From NCBI GenBank assembly GCA_029876055.1, contig CM056876.1, positions 4,030,001-4,094,000 on the forward strand: a DNA stretch of 64,000 nt, read 5' to 3'. This document shows positions 1 through 11,141 of this stretch, piece after piece. The position numbers were made by a program, and so were the translations under genes. The notes below the pieces were generated by a model. The model was not told the DNA's origin. It did not search any database and worked only from the letters and a program-made list of their open reading frames with translations. The DNA comes from Madurella fahalii (lineage: Eukaryota; Ascomycota; Sordariomycetes; Sordariales). Position 1 is the stretch's first letter. Each line of letters opens with the position of its first letter.

Positions 1-1242
1 CCGAAAACCTTAGGAAGCCCCTAAGCATTCGTCCCGATATCCTTCTCACTCTTCTCCTTCATTGTATTCTTCCCTAACCTATAAATCGTCATTTTATCCT
101 CGAAGAGCGTTATTATCCCGTTATCACCAACGAAATATATAGTCAACAACGCTATATATAAAACCTGACGACTACCCTACGTCAACCCCATCTCATTTCA
201 ATCAGCTAAACCCTATAGACAGTCAGGGAAACCCTTTAACTTATTTTATTTATAGCAGTAATACCTATTTTGCTAACGACTGCCTATAAAAAGGAGTATC
301 AGTGAACAAAGCTACTAGGTACCCCAGTCGCCGAGGTAGGGGAGCGTGCCTAAATCGGTAGGGAAATGGCAGATACCGGCGGACGTAAACCCCGATTATA
401 TCGGTAAAGATAATGTACCAGGGGTTCCAGTCAAAGAACGAATATATACTTCCGCAACCTTATTAAACTATACCCCTTAATCTATTATAGTCGATCTCGA
501 TACTAGAGCAGAGATTGATGTTGTTAGTCTAGAGTTTATAAAGTAGAGGAAACTCCGATAGATCGGGATGCAATTACCCTGTATTCGGTTTATAGACTAT
601 TATATCGTTAAAGCATTTAGTGTTTATAAAGTTCCTTTGGAACTGATAGACTACTAAGGAATTACTAAAAGAATATACATTTCTTATACCGCTATTAATC
701 ACCCCCTTATTATAAACGATTCCCCTATTCTTCTTAGGATACTAAGTTTAATATCTTATAAGGTCTTGTTATACCTAGAAGGGAATTTATAGTAGTTTAT
801 GACAGAATCGGAGTGTATTCGGATTGAAAACCCGAAGAAATTCTTAAAAATATATCGAGGAGAAGCTTGTATTTACTCCTTAATATAGTACCTAGATATA
901 CCGGAGGCGCTTTTTCCGGAAGAGGAAGAGGAGAATACTCTCCGAAAACCTAAAGACATCCCTCCTGAAATCTCAGACTTTATAGATATTATAAACTCCA
1001 GTAATATAGATATTCTGCTTTCTTTTAAAAGCACTGATTATACTATTGATCTACTCCCCAATACTGTTCCTCCTATTGGATCTCTTTACCCTCTGTCACG
1101 ATATAAACTTTCGATTTTAGAGGAATATCTATACGAAAACCTAGCGAAAGGCTATATTCGCCTATCCCAGAGTTCAGCTATAAATTCTATCTTGTTTGTC
1201 CTAAAGAAAGATAGTACTCTATGCTTATATATAGATTACCGC
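1..1242 (+). mobile_element. Ty3/gypsy element A, 5' part (protease and start of RT), RIP-decayed
   Basis: This is the left part of a gypsy-type pol, running in from outside the window. Around 484-780 the plus strand reads as a retroviral-type aspartic protease with the remnant VDLDTRAEIDVVSLEFIK. From about 1030 it reads as the start of reverse transcriptase: SLYPLSRYKLSILEEY, then FVLKKDSTLCLYIDYR. Many in-frame TAG/TAA codons replace Gln and Trp, the RIP signature. The reading stops abruptly at 1242, immediately after ACCGC, where an L215 element begins. The protein resumes at 8883 on the minus strand (DYR is followed by RRLNWITVKNR), so the two pieces are one element separated by an inversion. 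Family is certain to the Ty3/gypsy level; no functional product is possible. Confidence 0.85.
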
Positions 1243-1457
1243 TGTCAGGTGCAGGAGAGTGTCAGGTGCAGGCGGGGCACTGCCAGGGTCAGGGGCCTAT
1301 AAATTACCGGCTTCGCCGGAAGTTTTGGAACGTTCAGAGTTCAACACTGTCACCTACTACCTCCTTAGAAGCGATAGCTGCGTAGACGCCGCTCCTTCAA
1401 TGCGAATCATCCTTTCACTCTCCTTTTCTCACAGCAATCCCAATTTTCGATCTGACA
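1243..1457 (+). repeat. 5' LTR of L215 copy 1
   Basis: This is a 215-bp LTR with TG...CA ends (TGTCAG / CTGACA). It reads through the landmark TATAAATTACCGGCTTCGCC, shared by all five L215 copies in the window (also 3758-3972, 8884-9098, 11142-11356, 19255-19469). Confidence 0.9.
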
Positions 1458-2115
1458 CGTTGAACTCTCTACCCTTAGGGCGGGGGACCGTTAGGAGATT
1501 CGCCGAAGGAGCGTACAGCTTACGAATAGCGACTCTCTAGCTCAGAAGCTATCGCAGACGCTATACAGTACAGTCCCTGCAACTGTTCTTCGCTTCTACT
1601 GCCTCTAGTACTACAATCTTCGCTTCTCCTAAGCACCTCAGTTACAGCGAGCGAGGAAGTCAAACCACTTCGAAGATTCGGCTAGCCTACTGAATGTCAA
1701 AATAACGTTATTCGCAAAGTTCAGCTACCAAGCTATATAGCTACCCCATATGCGCTAGGACTACGCAAAAATATAAGAGAAGAAAGATGACATAATGTAA
1801 GAAGCAGTTCCTTCAATCGTCGAGTAACGTACTATTTAGTCAGGCCTAACTACTTTCTATTTCGATTATCCAAGTACTTGCAGTAGGGCAGTATACTGCC
1901 TATAATTAGCTTACGTCTAGGAGCTACGTTATTACTGCTTAAGAGCCGCAAGAAGTCCTATGTAGGAGGGAGCCCCTCTGCTAGGCAGGATTGAGTTCGC
2001 TACTTGAGAGCTGCGAGAAATCCTTAAGAGCTATAAGAAGTCCTATAGAGGGAGACCCTCTATTAGGCAAGATCTGCTAGGCCATTGGGGTTACTCTAAC
2101 GCTTAGGCGTAGCAC

Positions 2116-2951
2116 TTAAAAGGCGTTAAAAGGAGTAATCGGTCAACAAGCCCATTAGGTAAACGTAAGCCCAGTACTTACCGCCGTCAAGTAACCCTAG
2201 AGGAACGAGATAGGGGGCAGCGAGGGCAACTGGGAGCTCTGCTGTAGAGGAGCGTAGGCGCTATAAAAGAGTGTTTAGGTCCTGAGAGATAACGCGTAAG
2301 TAGGCCTGCTCTTAAGCAGTATCTCTGTTCGGTGGGCCTATATACGGGAGCTAGGGAGGCGCAAGCGCTCGCCTAGAAGGGACCTTTGCTAGGCCGTTGA
2401 GGTAGCTCTAGCGTTTACTAGGTACAGTACTCGGAAGGCGTTATAAAGGAGTAATCAGTCAACGAGCCTATTAGATAAGTGTAAGCCCAGCACTTACCGC
2501 CGTCAGGCAACTTGGGGGATACGAGATAGGGGGCAGCGAGGGCAACCGGGAGCTCTGCTATAGAGGAGCGTAGGCGCTATAAAAGAGTATTAGTCTTATA
2601 CGATAACGTATGAATAGGCCTGCTCTTAAGCAGTATCTCTATTCGGTAGGCCTGTATGCGGGAGCTAGGAAGGTATAAGTACTTGCCTAGAAGGAACCTC
2701 TACCGGGCCGTTAGGGTAGCTCTAGCGCTTACCAGGTACAGCGCTCGGAAGGTGTTATAAAGGAGCAATCGGTTAACGAACCTATTGGATAAGCGTGAGT
2801 CTAGTGCTTACCGCCGTCAGGTAGCTCGGGAGGTATGAGATAAGGGGGTAGTAATACCCAGCCAGTCTGCGGTACGGGAGGAGCAGCGAGGGCAACTGGG
2901 AGCTCTGCTGTAGAGGAGTGTAGGCGCTGCAAAAGAGCGTTGGTCTTCTAA
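2116..2951 (+). repeat. Tandem repeat, period about 318 bp, inside L215 copy 1
   Basis: Three head-to-tail units begin near 2116, 2434 and 2752. Each contains a GGAGTAATCGGTCAAC-like stretch, CTTACCGCCGTCA, GGGGCAGCGAGGGCAAC and GAGGAGCGTAGGCGCT. The third unit carries an extra stretch of about 30 bp (AGTCTGCGGTACGGGAGGAG). The same array is present in inverted orientation in copy 2 at about 9640-10490. Confidence 0.8.
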
Positions 2952-3115
2952 GACAATACCGCCTGCAACTGATTTTACTAGCTAGCAATTCAGAGTACGG
3001 GTTCTAGGAGGAACCCTAGGGAGAGGGAGGTAGTCAGTTAGCTACCCGAGCATTCGATTCGGCCTTCGAGAGAGAGTCAGTCAGTCGATTCGATTTAGCC
3101 TTCGAGAGTCAGTTA

Positions 3116-3695
3116 GTTCGTTGTAGCTATAGTTATGCAGTTAAAAAGTACCTTTTATATAGTTGCGGATAGTAGTCAGTCAGTTCGATTCGGCCTTCGA
3201 GGGAGAGTCAGTTAGCTCGCTGTAGTCAGCGATTCAGCCTTCGAGAGTTAGTCAGTTCGTTGTAGCTACAGTTATATAGTTAAAAAGCACCTTTTTGTAA
3301 CGAGAGTCTCCAGACGAAGGTCAGGAGGACCCGCCGAATGATGCTGGATGATGTCACGATACAGGATAGATAAGAACCCCGTGAGGGAACTCTCTCACGC
3401 GGGGCACTTCTGATCCGGCAAGGATCAGTCTCTGTGTAATTGATAGGAGGCTGTTCACCAAGATATCGCCCGCTGGTCCAGGTCTTTTCGGTATCAAGAC
3501 ATCGTGGTCCATCTCCCTCAACGTGTTCCCAGAACAACCCCTTTACACTTTTATACAGTTGCGGATGGTAGTCAGTCAGTTCGATTCGGCCTTCGAGGGA
3601 GAGTCAGTTAGTTTGCTATAGTTAGTGATTCAGCCTTCGAGTTAGTTAGTTCGTTGTAGCTACAGTCGTATAGTTAAGGAGTACCTGTTATGCAG
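3116..3695 (+). repeat. Tandem repeat, period about 140 bp, inside L215 copy 1
   Basis: Repeats contain GTAGCTACAGTTATATAGTTA, CACCTTTTATAC, GTTGCGGATAGTAGTCAGTCA and TTCGGCCTTCGAG. The second unit is interrupted by the solo LTR at 3296-3547. The counterpart in copy 2 lies at about 9160-9540 and is uninterrupted. Confidence 0.75.
3296..3547 (+). mobile_element. Solo LTR of family L252 with target duplication CTTTT
   Basis: This 252-bp LTR starts TGTAACGAGAGTCTCC and ends AACAACCCCTTTACA. It is flanked on both sides by a perfect CTTTT (3291-3295 and 3548-3552). Removing it restores the tandem-repeat sequence CACCTTTTATACAG seen in the neighbouring unit. It is absent from the equivalent place in L215 copy 2, so it is a private insertion reduced to a solo LTR by LTR-LTR recombination. 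Orientation is nominal. Confidence 0.9.
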
Positions 3696-3757
3696 CTAGC
3701 TAGTCGAAGAGAGCTCTGTACGGGTTCCAGGAGGAACCTAAGCAAGGGGGAGTACCT

Positions 3758-3972
3758 TATCAGGTGTAGGAGAGTATTAGGTGTAGGCGGGGCACTGCTA
3801 GGGTCAGGGGCCTATAAATTACCGGCTTCGCCGGAAGTTTTAGAACATTTAGAGTTCAATACTATTACCTACTACCTCTTTAGAAGCGATAGCTACGCAG
3901 ACGCCGCTCCTTCAATACGAATTATCCTTTCACTCTCCTTTTCTCACAGCAATCCCAATTTTCGATCTAACA
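3758..3972 (+). repeat. 3' LTR of L215 copy 1
   Basis: This is a 215-bp direct repeat of 1243-1457, with transitions such as TGTCAGG to TATCAGG and CTGACA to CTAACA. The next bases are TTCGA, the target duplication of the other insertion event. Confidence 0.9.
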
Positions 3973-4163
3973 TTCGATTAGTGGGCGATAGCTTCACGAA
4001 CAGCCTCCTATTGTCATTGACTACATAGAGACTGATCCTTGTAGATCAGAAGTGCCCCGCGTGAGAGAGTTCCCTCACGGGGTTCTTATCTATCCTGTAT
4101 CGTAACATCATCCAGCATTATTCGGCGGGTCCTCCTGACCTTCGTCTGGAGACTCTCGTTATA
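3973..4163 (-). mobile_element. L252 LTR fragment, half of a split copy
   Basis: Reverse-oriented L252 sequence begins at the TTCGA flank and runs to the LTR terminus CTCGTTATA (from CTCGTTACA). The missing remainder of the same LTR lies at 11357-11428, directly outside L215 copy 2. Reading across the removed L215 element gives CGCCCACTAA-TCGAA-CCCTTTTCGG, which aligns to the intact LTR. Confidence 0.8.
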
Positions 4164-4644
4164 AATTATCCTCCCCTCTGTGGAACCTGTCTTCAGGTTC
4201 CTTACTGCTGAGGATCGTCTGAACTTAGGGGGTAAGACTTGGGATGATATTAGGTGGATATCAGGTGTACGTCGAATGCTATCCGTAGCTGTATAAATGG
4301 ATAAGTGTCGAACCGGTAGACCTTATAGTCTATCCGTTCCAACGAGCTGTATAGTAGGAAAGGAGAAACGATGGTTTGGGGTAAGGAGTAAGTCGTCTTA
4401 TAGTCGGGAGGTTTTCGGGAAAAGTTCGGCCGGTTGTCGGGCTATAGTGGGATTCGCGGCTCCGAGGTCCTACTTTCCCGGTTCGGGCCTGAGATCCGAA
4501 TTATAGCTGAATCGTCCGGATTTCCATCCGAACTTACGCGTTATCCTCGCAACTTCAAAACACGTGAAGATTATACAACTGCTTAATCGCAAGGCTTGTA
4601 TACAGTTGCAAATTTATAGACGTATATTGGCCGTTTCTCCTCGG
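4164..4644. other. Unassigned RIP-like sequence
   Basis: This stretch is TA-rich with no recognisable domain. It lies between the L252 half-copy and a promoter-like region. It may be an LTR or upstream region of the next decayed unit, but no repeated ends were found. Confidence 0.4.
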
Positions 4645-4645
4645 G

Positions 4646-4653
4646 TATAAATA
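4646..4653 (+). promoter_or_regulatory. TATA-box-like sequence before the decayed ORF
   Basis: TATAAATA is followed by a long CT-rich tract (about 4655-4830, including a pure CT microsatellite near 4766-4812) and then an ATG at 4845. TATA plus pyrimidine tract is a common fungal promoter layout. Functional status today is unlikely because the downstream frame is broken. Confidence 0.35.
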
Positions 4654-4844
4654 CCCCTCTCCTCTCCTACCTTTTCTAAAACTTTTCTTCTTCAAGCTCT
4701 CTTCTACATGTTGTTTCGCTCGCTTTTCGCTCTGCTCCTATACGTAGCTCGCTGCCCGTTCTCGCCTCTCTCTCCCTCTCTCTCTCTCTTCCTTTCTCTC
4801 TCTCTCTCTCTTCTCGTTATCACTTCGGCCACTTTTCTATTACG

Positions 4845-5743
4845 ATGGACGCTTTCGCTGCCTCCGCTACCGAAGTCACGCCGTATATGAAATGCATTCG
4901 CTCGGCGCTTAAAAACACTAACCCTCGCTCCGGCGAGGTCCTTACGATTGACTGTTCTTTCGAGTAGTCGACCTCCTTACATTGCTTCTATTGCAATGCA
5001 AAGAAAGAGTTGTATATGCCGGTAAGTTATATATATTTTCAGCGGATTAGTAGGGGATTTACTAACGATTATAGGCCACTACTGGAATAGTTAGTGACTT
5101 CATCGACCTTATAATCCTTATCGATACGGCTCGTACTATCGTCGATTATCGTATAGAGGACATTAAGGGCGAGCTCGACGAGGAGGGTAATCGCCCTTAA
5201 GTTTCTACACTATCTCGCTGTAGCCGTAAGAAGATCGCTACTACCGCTAAAGATCTAGTCGGGGCTTTCGACGCTGCCGAGACCGCTTATCGCCGCTAAT
5301 TCGGCATTTCCGGTACTACCAAGCCGTCTTTTATAAGTGCATTTATCTTACTTGTCTTCGTATATAAATCGCTAATATCTCGATAGCAAGCTTATATAGC
5401 ATATTGCTCTATAGTCGTGTTATACAGCTAACTCCGTCTGTAGTAGTCGTCCTATCCTAGCCGGAACCGCGGCTATAATACTAACGTCAGTCTCAATTAT
5501 TATATTTCTACTAAGTTATCGCTGACTTTTTATAGTACGAGTCTAAGGTATATACCTAGGAGATATAGTCTATCGCTCGTCTATCGCTTAGTAATATTGG
5601 TTTCGTAGGTTAGTCGGGTACTAAATACCGTTTTCTTAAGAAGGTTAAAGAGGAGATCGTTGCTAATATAGAGGATGCGGAGGCCTAGCAGGTTTAGGTA
5701 GAGGTAGCTCCTGACTTAGAGCTAGTACCGACTTCAATTTTCT
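4845..5743 (+). pseudogene. RIP-inactivated spliced ORF of unknown family
   Basis: An ATG opens MDAFAASATEVTPYMKCIR and reaches a C-x2-C motif (HCFYCNAKKELYMP). A GT...AG intron at 5022-5074 with an ACTAAC branch site follows, and the same frame then continues (TGIVSDFIDLIILIDTA, SRKKIATTAKDLVGAFDAA, FLKKVKEEIVANIEDAE) to a TGA at 5743. More than a dozen in-frame TAG/TAA codons interrupt it, most explicable as former CAG, CAA or TGG. Length would be about 280 residues. I do not recognise the family. It converges with the 3' end of gypsy A, so it could be a host gene caught in RIP or an extra ORF carried by a retroelement. Confidence 0.55.
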
Positions 5744-5989
5744 GAGGTTCATATTGTTTTCAAGGGTTTTTCTAGGGTATTTTAATTAGAGTTAGCGTCT
5801 AGTATATCCTAGGATATAGCTTTATACAGGTAGATATTAATTAATATCTTATCGTCTATACTTTCGCTAGTTTTTATATGCTTTTCGGAATTGTAATACT
5901 AGCTTAGGTACATTTATTATATCCTCCTCTAATACCTACTAATTATATTCCGAGGGCTAACCTACCTACTTGACCAAAAAGAAGGTTTT
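5744..5989. other. AT-rich junction between decayed ORF and gypsy A 3' end
   Basis: No ORF or repeat ends were identified. By position this could hold remains of a gypsy A 3' LTR, but no second copy is in the window to confirm it. Confidence 0.3.
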
Positions 5990-8883
5990 ACCCTAGAATT
6001 TTCTTTCGTCTCGAATCTCTTTAACTTCCTACTCTCCGTCGTCCTCAAGGTCTAGCATCGGCATTACAGATGAATCGTCTCCTTTTCGGCTATACCACAG
6101 TTCTAATATTAATATAGGAAATATATTATATAAACGATCGTACTTGTCCGGGAGTACCAGACGATAAGCCAGTAATCCGACTCGGTTTAGAACACGAAAT
6201 AGACCGATGAACTTAGGTACCAATTTCCTCGGTAACTTGAATCTCAAATTCCAGGTTAATAACAATACCAAACTTCTATTCTTAAACTCCTTTTTCATAT
6301 ACTTCTCGTCGTAATATCGTTTCTAAACTACTATAGCTTCAGCCTAATTTTGTTCTAACTGTTTTCTCAGCTCAGCAAGTTTTTCAATTCTTTCAATTAT
6401 ACTGGGTATCCTCCTCTCTTGTACATCGCCCTTGATACAGCGGGAAATCGGAGGTTAATAACCTATTAGTACTTCAAAGGGACTTATCTTAATTATAGAA
6501 TTGACAGCACTGTTAATAACAAATTCTGCTTCTAGGAGGAGATTTGCCTAGGTAATTTGGTTTTAGTATACAAAGTAACGGAGGTATTGAATAAGTATTT
6601 GATTTGCTTGCTCCGTTTACCCGTCGGTTTGCGGGTAAAAAGCGGTTAAAAGCCGCTTATATACCTTTTATAGGTAATATAAATCGCTCTAAAACTGTAA
6701 TATAAAAACAGAACCTCGATTACTAACGCAACTATTAATAGGGCTATACTTGAGTTCAATCTCTTTATAAATAAGCTCTACCAATTCTTGGCTAGTAATG
6801 GTGGTAGATACTAGAAAGAATCGGTTTATCTTCGTATACCGATCGATAACCACTAGAATTACATCCTTCTCGGAGCCATCGGGACTCTTTACTACAGGAA
6901 AACCTATAATAAAGTCTATAGTGATTTCGCTCCAAGGTCGTGTAGGAATCGGCAACGATTCGAGCGATCTATACGGCTTATGCCATCTTATTTTATTGAC
7001 TTGGCAGGTATAGCAGGTTCTGTAGTAGTCTTTAACATCTTTAGTTATACTATGCCAGAAGTATTTTCTTTATAACAGTTCGAGAGTCTTTTCGATACTA
7101 AAATAACCTACTAACGGATTGTTATAAAAAAGCTGGAGTAACTCCTACTTAACAGCTTACTCTACTAGGACGAATAATCGTCCTTAATGTAGTAATTCTT
7201 ACTCGTATCCAAGTGCCTATTCGGGCGAAACTCTCTGGTTTCGGGCTGGACTTACCAGCCTTTCCTTGATTTTCAGAGTTACTAGATCCGTAGCTTGCAG
7301 CTCTAGGATCAATTCTCTTATAGATTTCGACGGTTCTATAGTATAAACCGCTTCTAGTCGAGTATGCTCTCTCGTATATTAACGAGTAACAATCTATTCC
7401 CGTCCAAGCCAATCGGCTTCTTGGTAATCCTGAGGTCCTAGTAGGTAAACACTTAGCGATCCTATAGTGACTTCTAAAGGACAATCTATTGTTTCGGGTT
7501 TCTAACTAGCTAGTTTACCAGGGTCCTATATACTAGTATCTTCGCTATTCTCTAGTACATAGTGGGCTCTCTTAACCCCTTCCGTAGTCGTCTTTCCGAC
7601 CCGGGTACTGGCTGATTTACTAGGGTTTCTTACATAAGCTAATTTACTCTCTTCTATGCAATAGGTAATCTTATTTCTTTCCGTGATTAGCTTTCTAATC
7701 TGGTTTGCCCAAGTAATTTTGCTCTCAAAAGTAGGTATCTACTCGAGTCTATTAGGACGTTCTTTGTCCTTATAATCTAGTCTTCTCGAGGGGCTATCGG
7801 CCAGATTTCGTTTCCTAGGCTAATACTTGATAGTAAAATCAAATCTTGCTAGATATATATACTATCTAGCCTATCGGCCGTTCAATCGGTTTTACTTTAT
7901 AAACCTTTATAGGTTATTGTGATCTGAAAACATAGTGACTTTATAGTAACTTCCTTTAACGTAGTGTCGCTAATACTTAAAGGCTTCTATAATAGCTATT
8001 ATCTCCTTGTTAGGAGTTCTATAGTCCTAGGCCGGTCTAGAAAACTTCGCCGACTAGAATATAACGGGACGTTTTCAGCCCCCTTTCGGGACTTACAATA
8101 GGATAGCTCCTATTATAAAGTCAGAGGTGTCTGTCTCAATGATAATAGGGAGTTCGGGGTCGAAATAATATAAAACTGGCGCATCTTGAAATGCTCTCTT
8201 AAGCTGTACGAATGCTGTACGCTCTTCGACCTCTAACCGGAGGGTTCCCGGTTTTCGTTCATTCTATAACCCCTTTAGTAAATTACTTAACGGTAATGTA
8301 ATCTCCGAATAACCTCGAATAAATCGACGGTAAAAATTATAAAATCCTAAGAAAATTTGGATATCTCGATAGGATTATAGTTTAGGTTAATTTTAGATAG
8401 TCTGAATTCGTGCCGAATCTATGCCGATACCTTAGGGAGTCAAAATATAACCTAGAAATTCCACTTTGTCCTGATAAAATAAATACTTACTAGGCTTATA
8501 GTATAACTGCACTTGTCTTAGGCGTTCTAGGACTTGTTAGAGATAAGTTGTATAGGTTTCCCGGTCTAGGGAGAAAATTAAAATATTATCCAAATAATAT
8601 ATATAATAATCGTCTAGTAGCCTACCTAAAGTAGTCTGAATATAACTTTAGAAGGTTATAGGAGTATTTGTTAGGCCAAAAGGCATAATAAGATACTTAA
8701 ATAGACTGTATCGGATGCAGAAAGCTATCTTCTATTTATCTCCTTCTCGGATACGAATCCGGTAGTATACCTCTTTTAGGTCCAACTTTATAAAATACTT
8801 TGTTCCGGATATTCAGTCTAAGAGTTCTGAGATTAATGGTAAAGGCTACCGATTCTTGACTGTTATCCAGTTGAGTCTGCGGT
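5990..8883 (-). mobile_element. Ty3/gypsy element A, 3' part (RT, RNase H, integrase), RIP-decayed
   Basis: Read from 8883 downwards the minus strand continues gypsy pol. Reverse transcriptase includes GTKYFIKLDLKEVYY, LIMPFGLTNTP and LDNILIFS near 8600. RNase H includes ETDTSDFIIGAIL, FSRPA and MFSDHNNL. The integrase zinc finger around 7000-7120 has CYTCQVNK after an H-x-H region. The integrase core at 6955-6689 includes PWSEITIDFIIGFPVV and IDRYTK. The C-terminal domain at 6298-6029 includes RKLVPKFIGLFRVLNRVG. Frames are shattered by TAG/TAA stops. The first residues follow directly from the DYR at 1242, with ACCGC present at both broken ends. Confidence 0.85.
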
Positions 8884-9098
8884 TGTCAGATCGAAAATTG
8901 GGATTGCTGTGAGAAAAGGAGAGTGAAAGGATGATTCGCATTGAAGGAGCGGCATCTGCGCAGCTATCGCTTCTAAGGAGGTGGTAGGTGACAGTATTGA
9001 ACTCTGAACGTTCTAAAACTTCCGGTAAAGCCGGTAATTTATAGGCCCCTAACCCTGGCAGTGCTCCGCCTGCACCTGATACTCTCCTGCACCTAATA
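8884..9098 (-). repeat. 3' LTR of L215 copy 2
   Basis: This 215-bp LTR is oriented minus and flanked at 8879-8883 by GCGGT, the complement of ACCGC. Confidence 0.88.
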
Positions 9099-11141
9099 AG
9101 GTACTCCCCCTTACTTAGGTTCCTCCTAGAACCTATATAGAGCTCTCTTCGACTAGCTAGCTGCGTAATAGGTACTCCTTAACTACGCGACTGTAGCTAT
9201 AACGAACTGACTGACTCGAAGGCTGAATCGCTGACTGCAGCGAGCTAACTAACTCTCCCTCGAAGGCCGAATCGAACTAACTGACTACTATCTATAACTA
9301 TGTAAAAGGTACTTTTTAACTACGTAACTATAGCTGCAACGAACTGACTGACTCTCGAAGGCTGAATTACTGACTATAGCGAGCTAACTGACTCTCCCTC
9401 GAAGGCCGAATCGAACTGACTGACTGCTATCCGTAACTACGTAAAAGGTGCTTTTTGACTGCGTAACTGTAGCTACAACGAACTGACTAACTCTCGAAGG
9501 CTGAATCGAATCGACTAACTGACTCTCTCTCGAAGGCCGAATCGAATACTCGGGTAGCTGACTGACTACCTCCCTCTCTCTAGGGTTCTTCCTGGAACCT
9601 GTATTCTGAATTGCTAGCTAGCGAAATTAGTTGCAGGCGGTATTGTCTCAGAAGACCAATGCTCTTTTGCAGCGCCTACGCTCCTCTATAGTAGAGCTCC
9701 TAGTTACCCTTGCTGCTCCTCCTATACTGCAGACTGGCTGGGTATTACTACCCCCTTATCTCGTATCTCCCGAGCTGCCTGACGGCGGTAAGTCCTAGAC
9801 TTATACTTACCCAATGGGCTTGTTAACCGATTGCTCCTTTATAACGCCTTCCGAGCACTGCGCCTGGTAAGCGCTAGAGCTACCCTAATGGCCCGGCAGA
9901 GGTTCCTTCTAGGCAAGTATTTACGCCTTCCTAGCTCCTGCGTAAAGGCCTACCGAATAGAGATACTGCTTAAGAGCAGGCCTACTTACACGTTGTTGTA
10001 TAAGACCAACACTCTTTTGCAGCGCCTACGCTCCTCTATAGCAGAGCTCCCGGTTGCCCTCGCTGCCCCCTATCTCATATCCTCCAAGTTGCCTAACGGC
10101 GGTAAGTACTGGGCTTATATTTACCTAATAGGCTTGTTGACTGATTACTCCTTTATAATGCCTTCCGAGTACTGCACCTGGTAAGCGCTAGAGCTATCTC
10201 AACGGCCTGGCAAAGGTCCCTTCTAGGCGAACGCTTACGCTTCCCTGGCTCTTGCGTATAGGCCTACTAAACAGAGATACTGCTTAAGAGCAGGCCTATT
10301 TATATATTGTCTTTCAGGACCCAAACGCTCTTTTATAGCGCCTACGCTCCTCTATAGCAGAGCTTCCGGTTACCCTCGCTACCCCCTATCTCGTTCCTCT
10401 AGGGTTACTTGACGGCGGTAAGTACTGGGCTTACGTTTACCCAATAGGCTTGTTAACCGATTACTCCTTTTAACGCCTTTTAAGTGCTACGCCTAAGCAT
10501 TAGAGTAACCCCAACGGCCTAGCAGATCTTGCCTAATAGAGGGTCTCCCTCTATAGAACTTCTTATAGCTCTTAAGGATTTCTCGCAGCTCTTAAGTAGC
10601 GAACTCAATCCTGCCTAGTAGAGGGGCTCCCTCCTGTATAGGACTTCTTGCGGCTCTTAAGTAGTAATAACGTAGCTCCTAGACGTAAGCTAATTATAGG
10701 CAGTATACTGCCCTACTGCAAGTACTTGGATAATCGAAATAGAAAGTAGTTAGGCCTGACTAAATAGTACGTTACTCGATAATTGAAGGAACTGCTTCTT
10801 ACATTACGTCATCTTTCTTCTCTTATATTTTTACATAGTCCTAGCGCGTATGGGGTAGCTATATAGCTTGATAGCTGAACTTTGCGAATAACATCATCTT
10901 GACATTCAGTAGGCTAGCCGAATCTTCGAAGTGGTTTGACTTCCTCGCTCGCTACAACTAAGGTGCTTAGGAGAAGCGAAGATTATAGTACTAGAGGCAG
11001 TAGAAGCGAAGAACAGTTACAGGGACTGTACTATATAGCGTCTGCGATAGCTTCTGAGCTAGAGAGTCGCTATTCGTAAGCTATACGCTCCTTCGGCGAA
11101 TCTCCTAACGGTCCCCCGCCCTAAGGGTAGAGAGTTCAACG

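Larger units (their letters stand above)
1243..3972 (+). mobile_element. L215 non-autonomous LTR retrotransposon, copy 1
   Basis: A complete LTR element is bounded by two 215-bp direct repeats starting TGTCAGGTGCAGG and ending GATCTGACA (1243-1457 and 3758-3972). It is 2,730 bp long and contains a foreign 252-bp solo LTR plus a 5-bp duplication. Subtracting these leaves 2,473 bp, exactly the length of copy 2. The inside has no pol motifs and no long reading frame; it is built of two sets of tandem repeats. This fits a non-autonomous (LARD/TRIM-like) element mobilised in trans. Its 5' flank is ACCGC and its 3' flank is TTCGA, so it has no matching target duplication; copy 2 has the complementary mismatch. 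Confidence 0.85.

Noticed and set aside
1259..1540. 93-codon frame repeated in several copies (also 3690-4028, 11059-11382, 19181-19474)
   Set aside because: It is simply the translation of the L215 LTR; it recurs because the LTR recurs, not because a protein is conserved.
2116..3695. CRISPR-like or rDNA spacer array
   Set aside because: Units are long (about 318 and 140 bp), not separated by unique spacers, and are internal to a mobile element in a eukaryote.
7149..7484. 111-codon minus-strand frame
   Set aside because: Shadow frame within the RIP-decayed RNase H to integrase linker of gypsy A.
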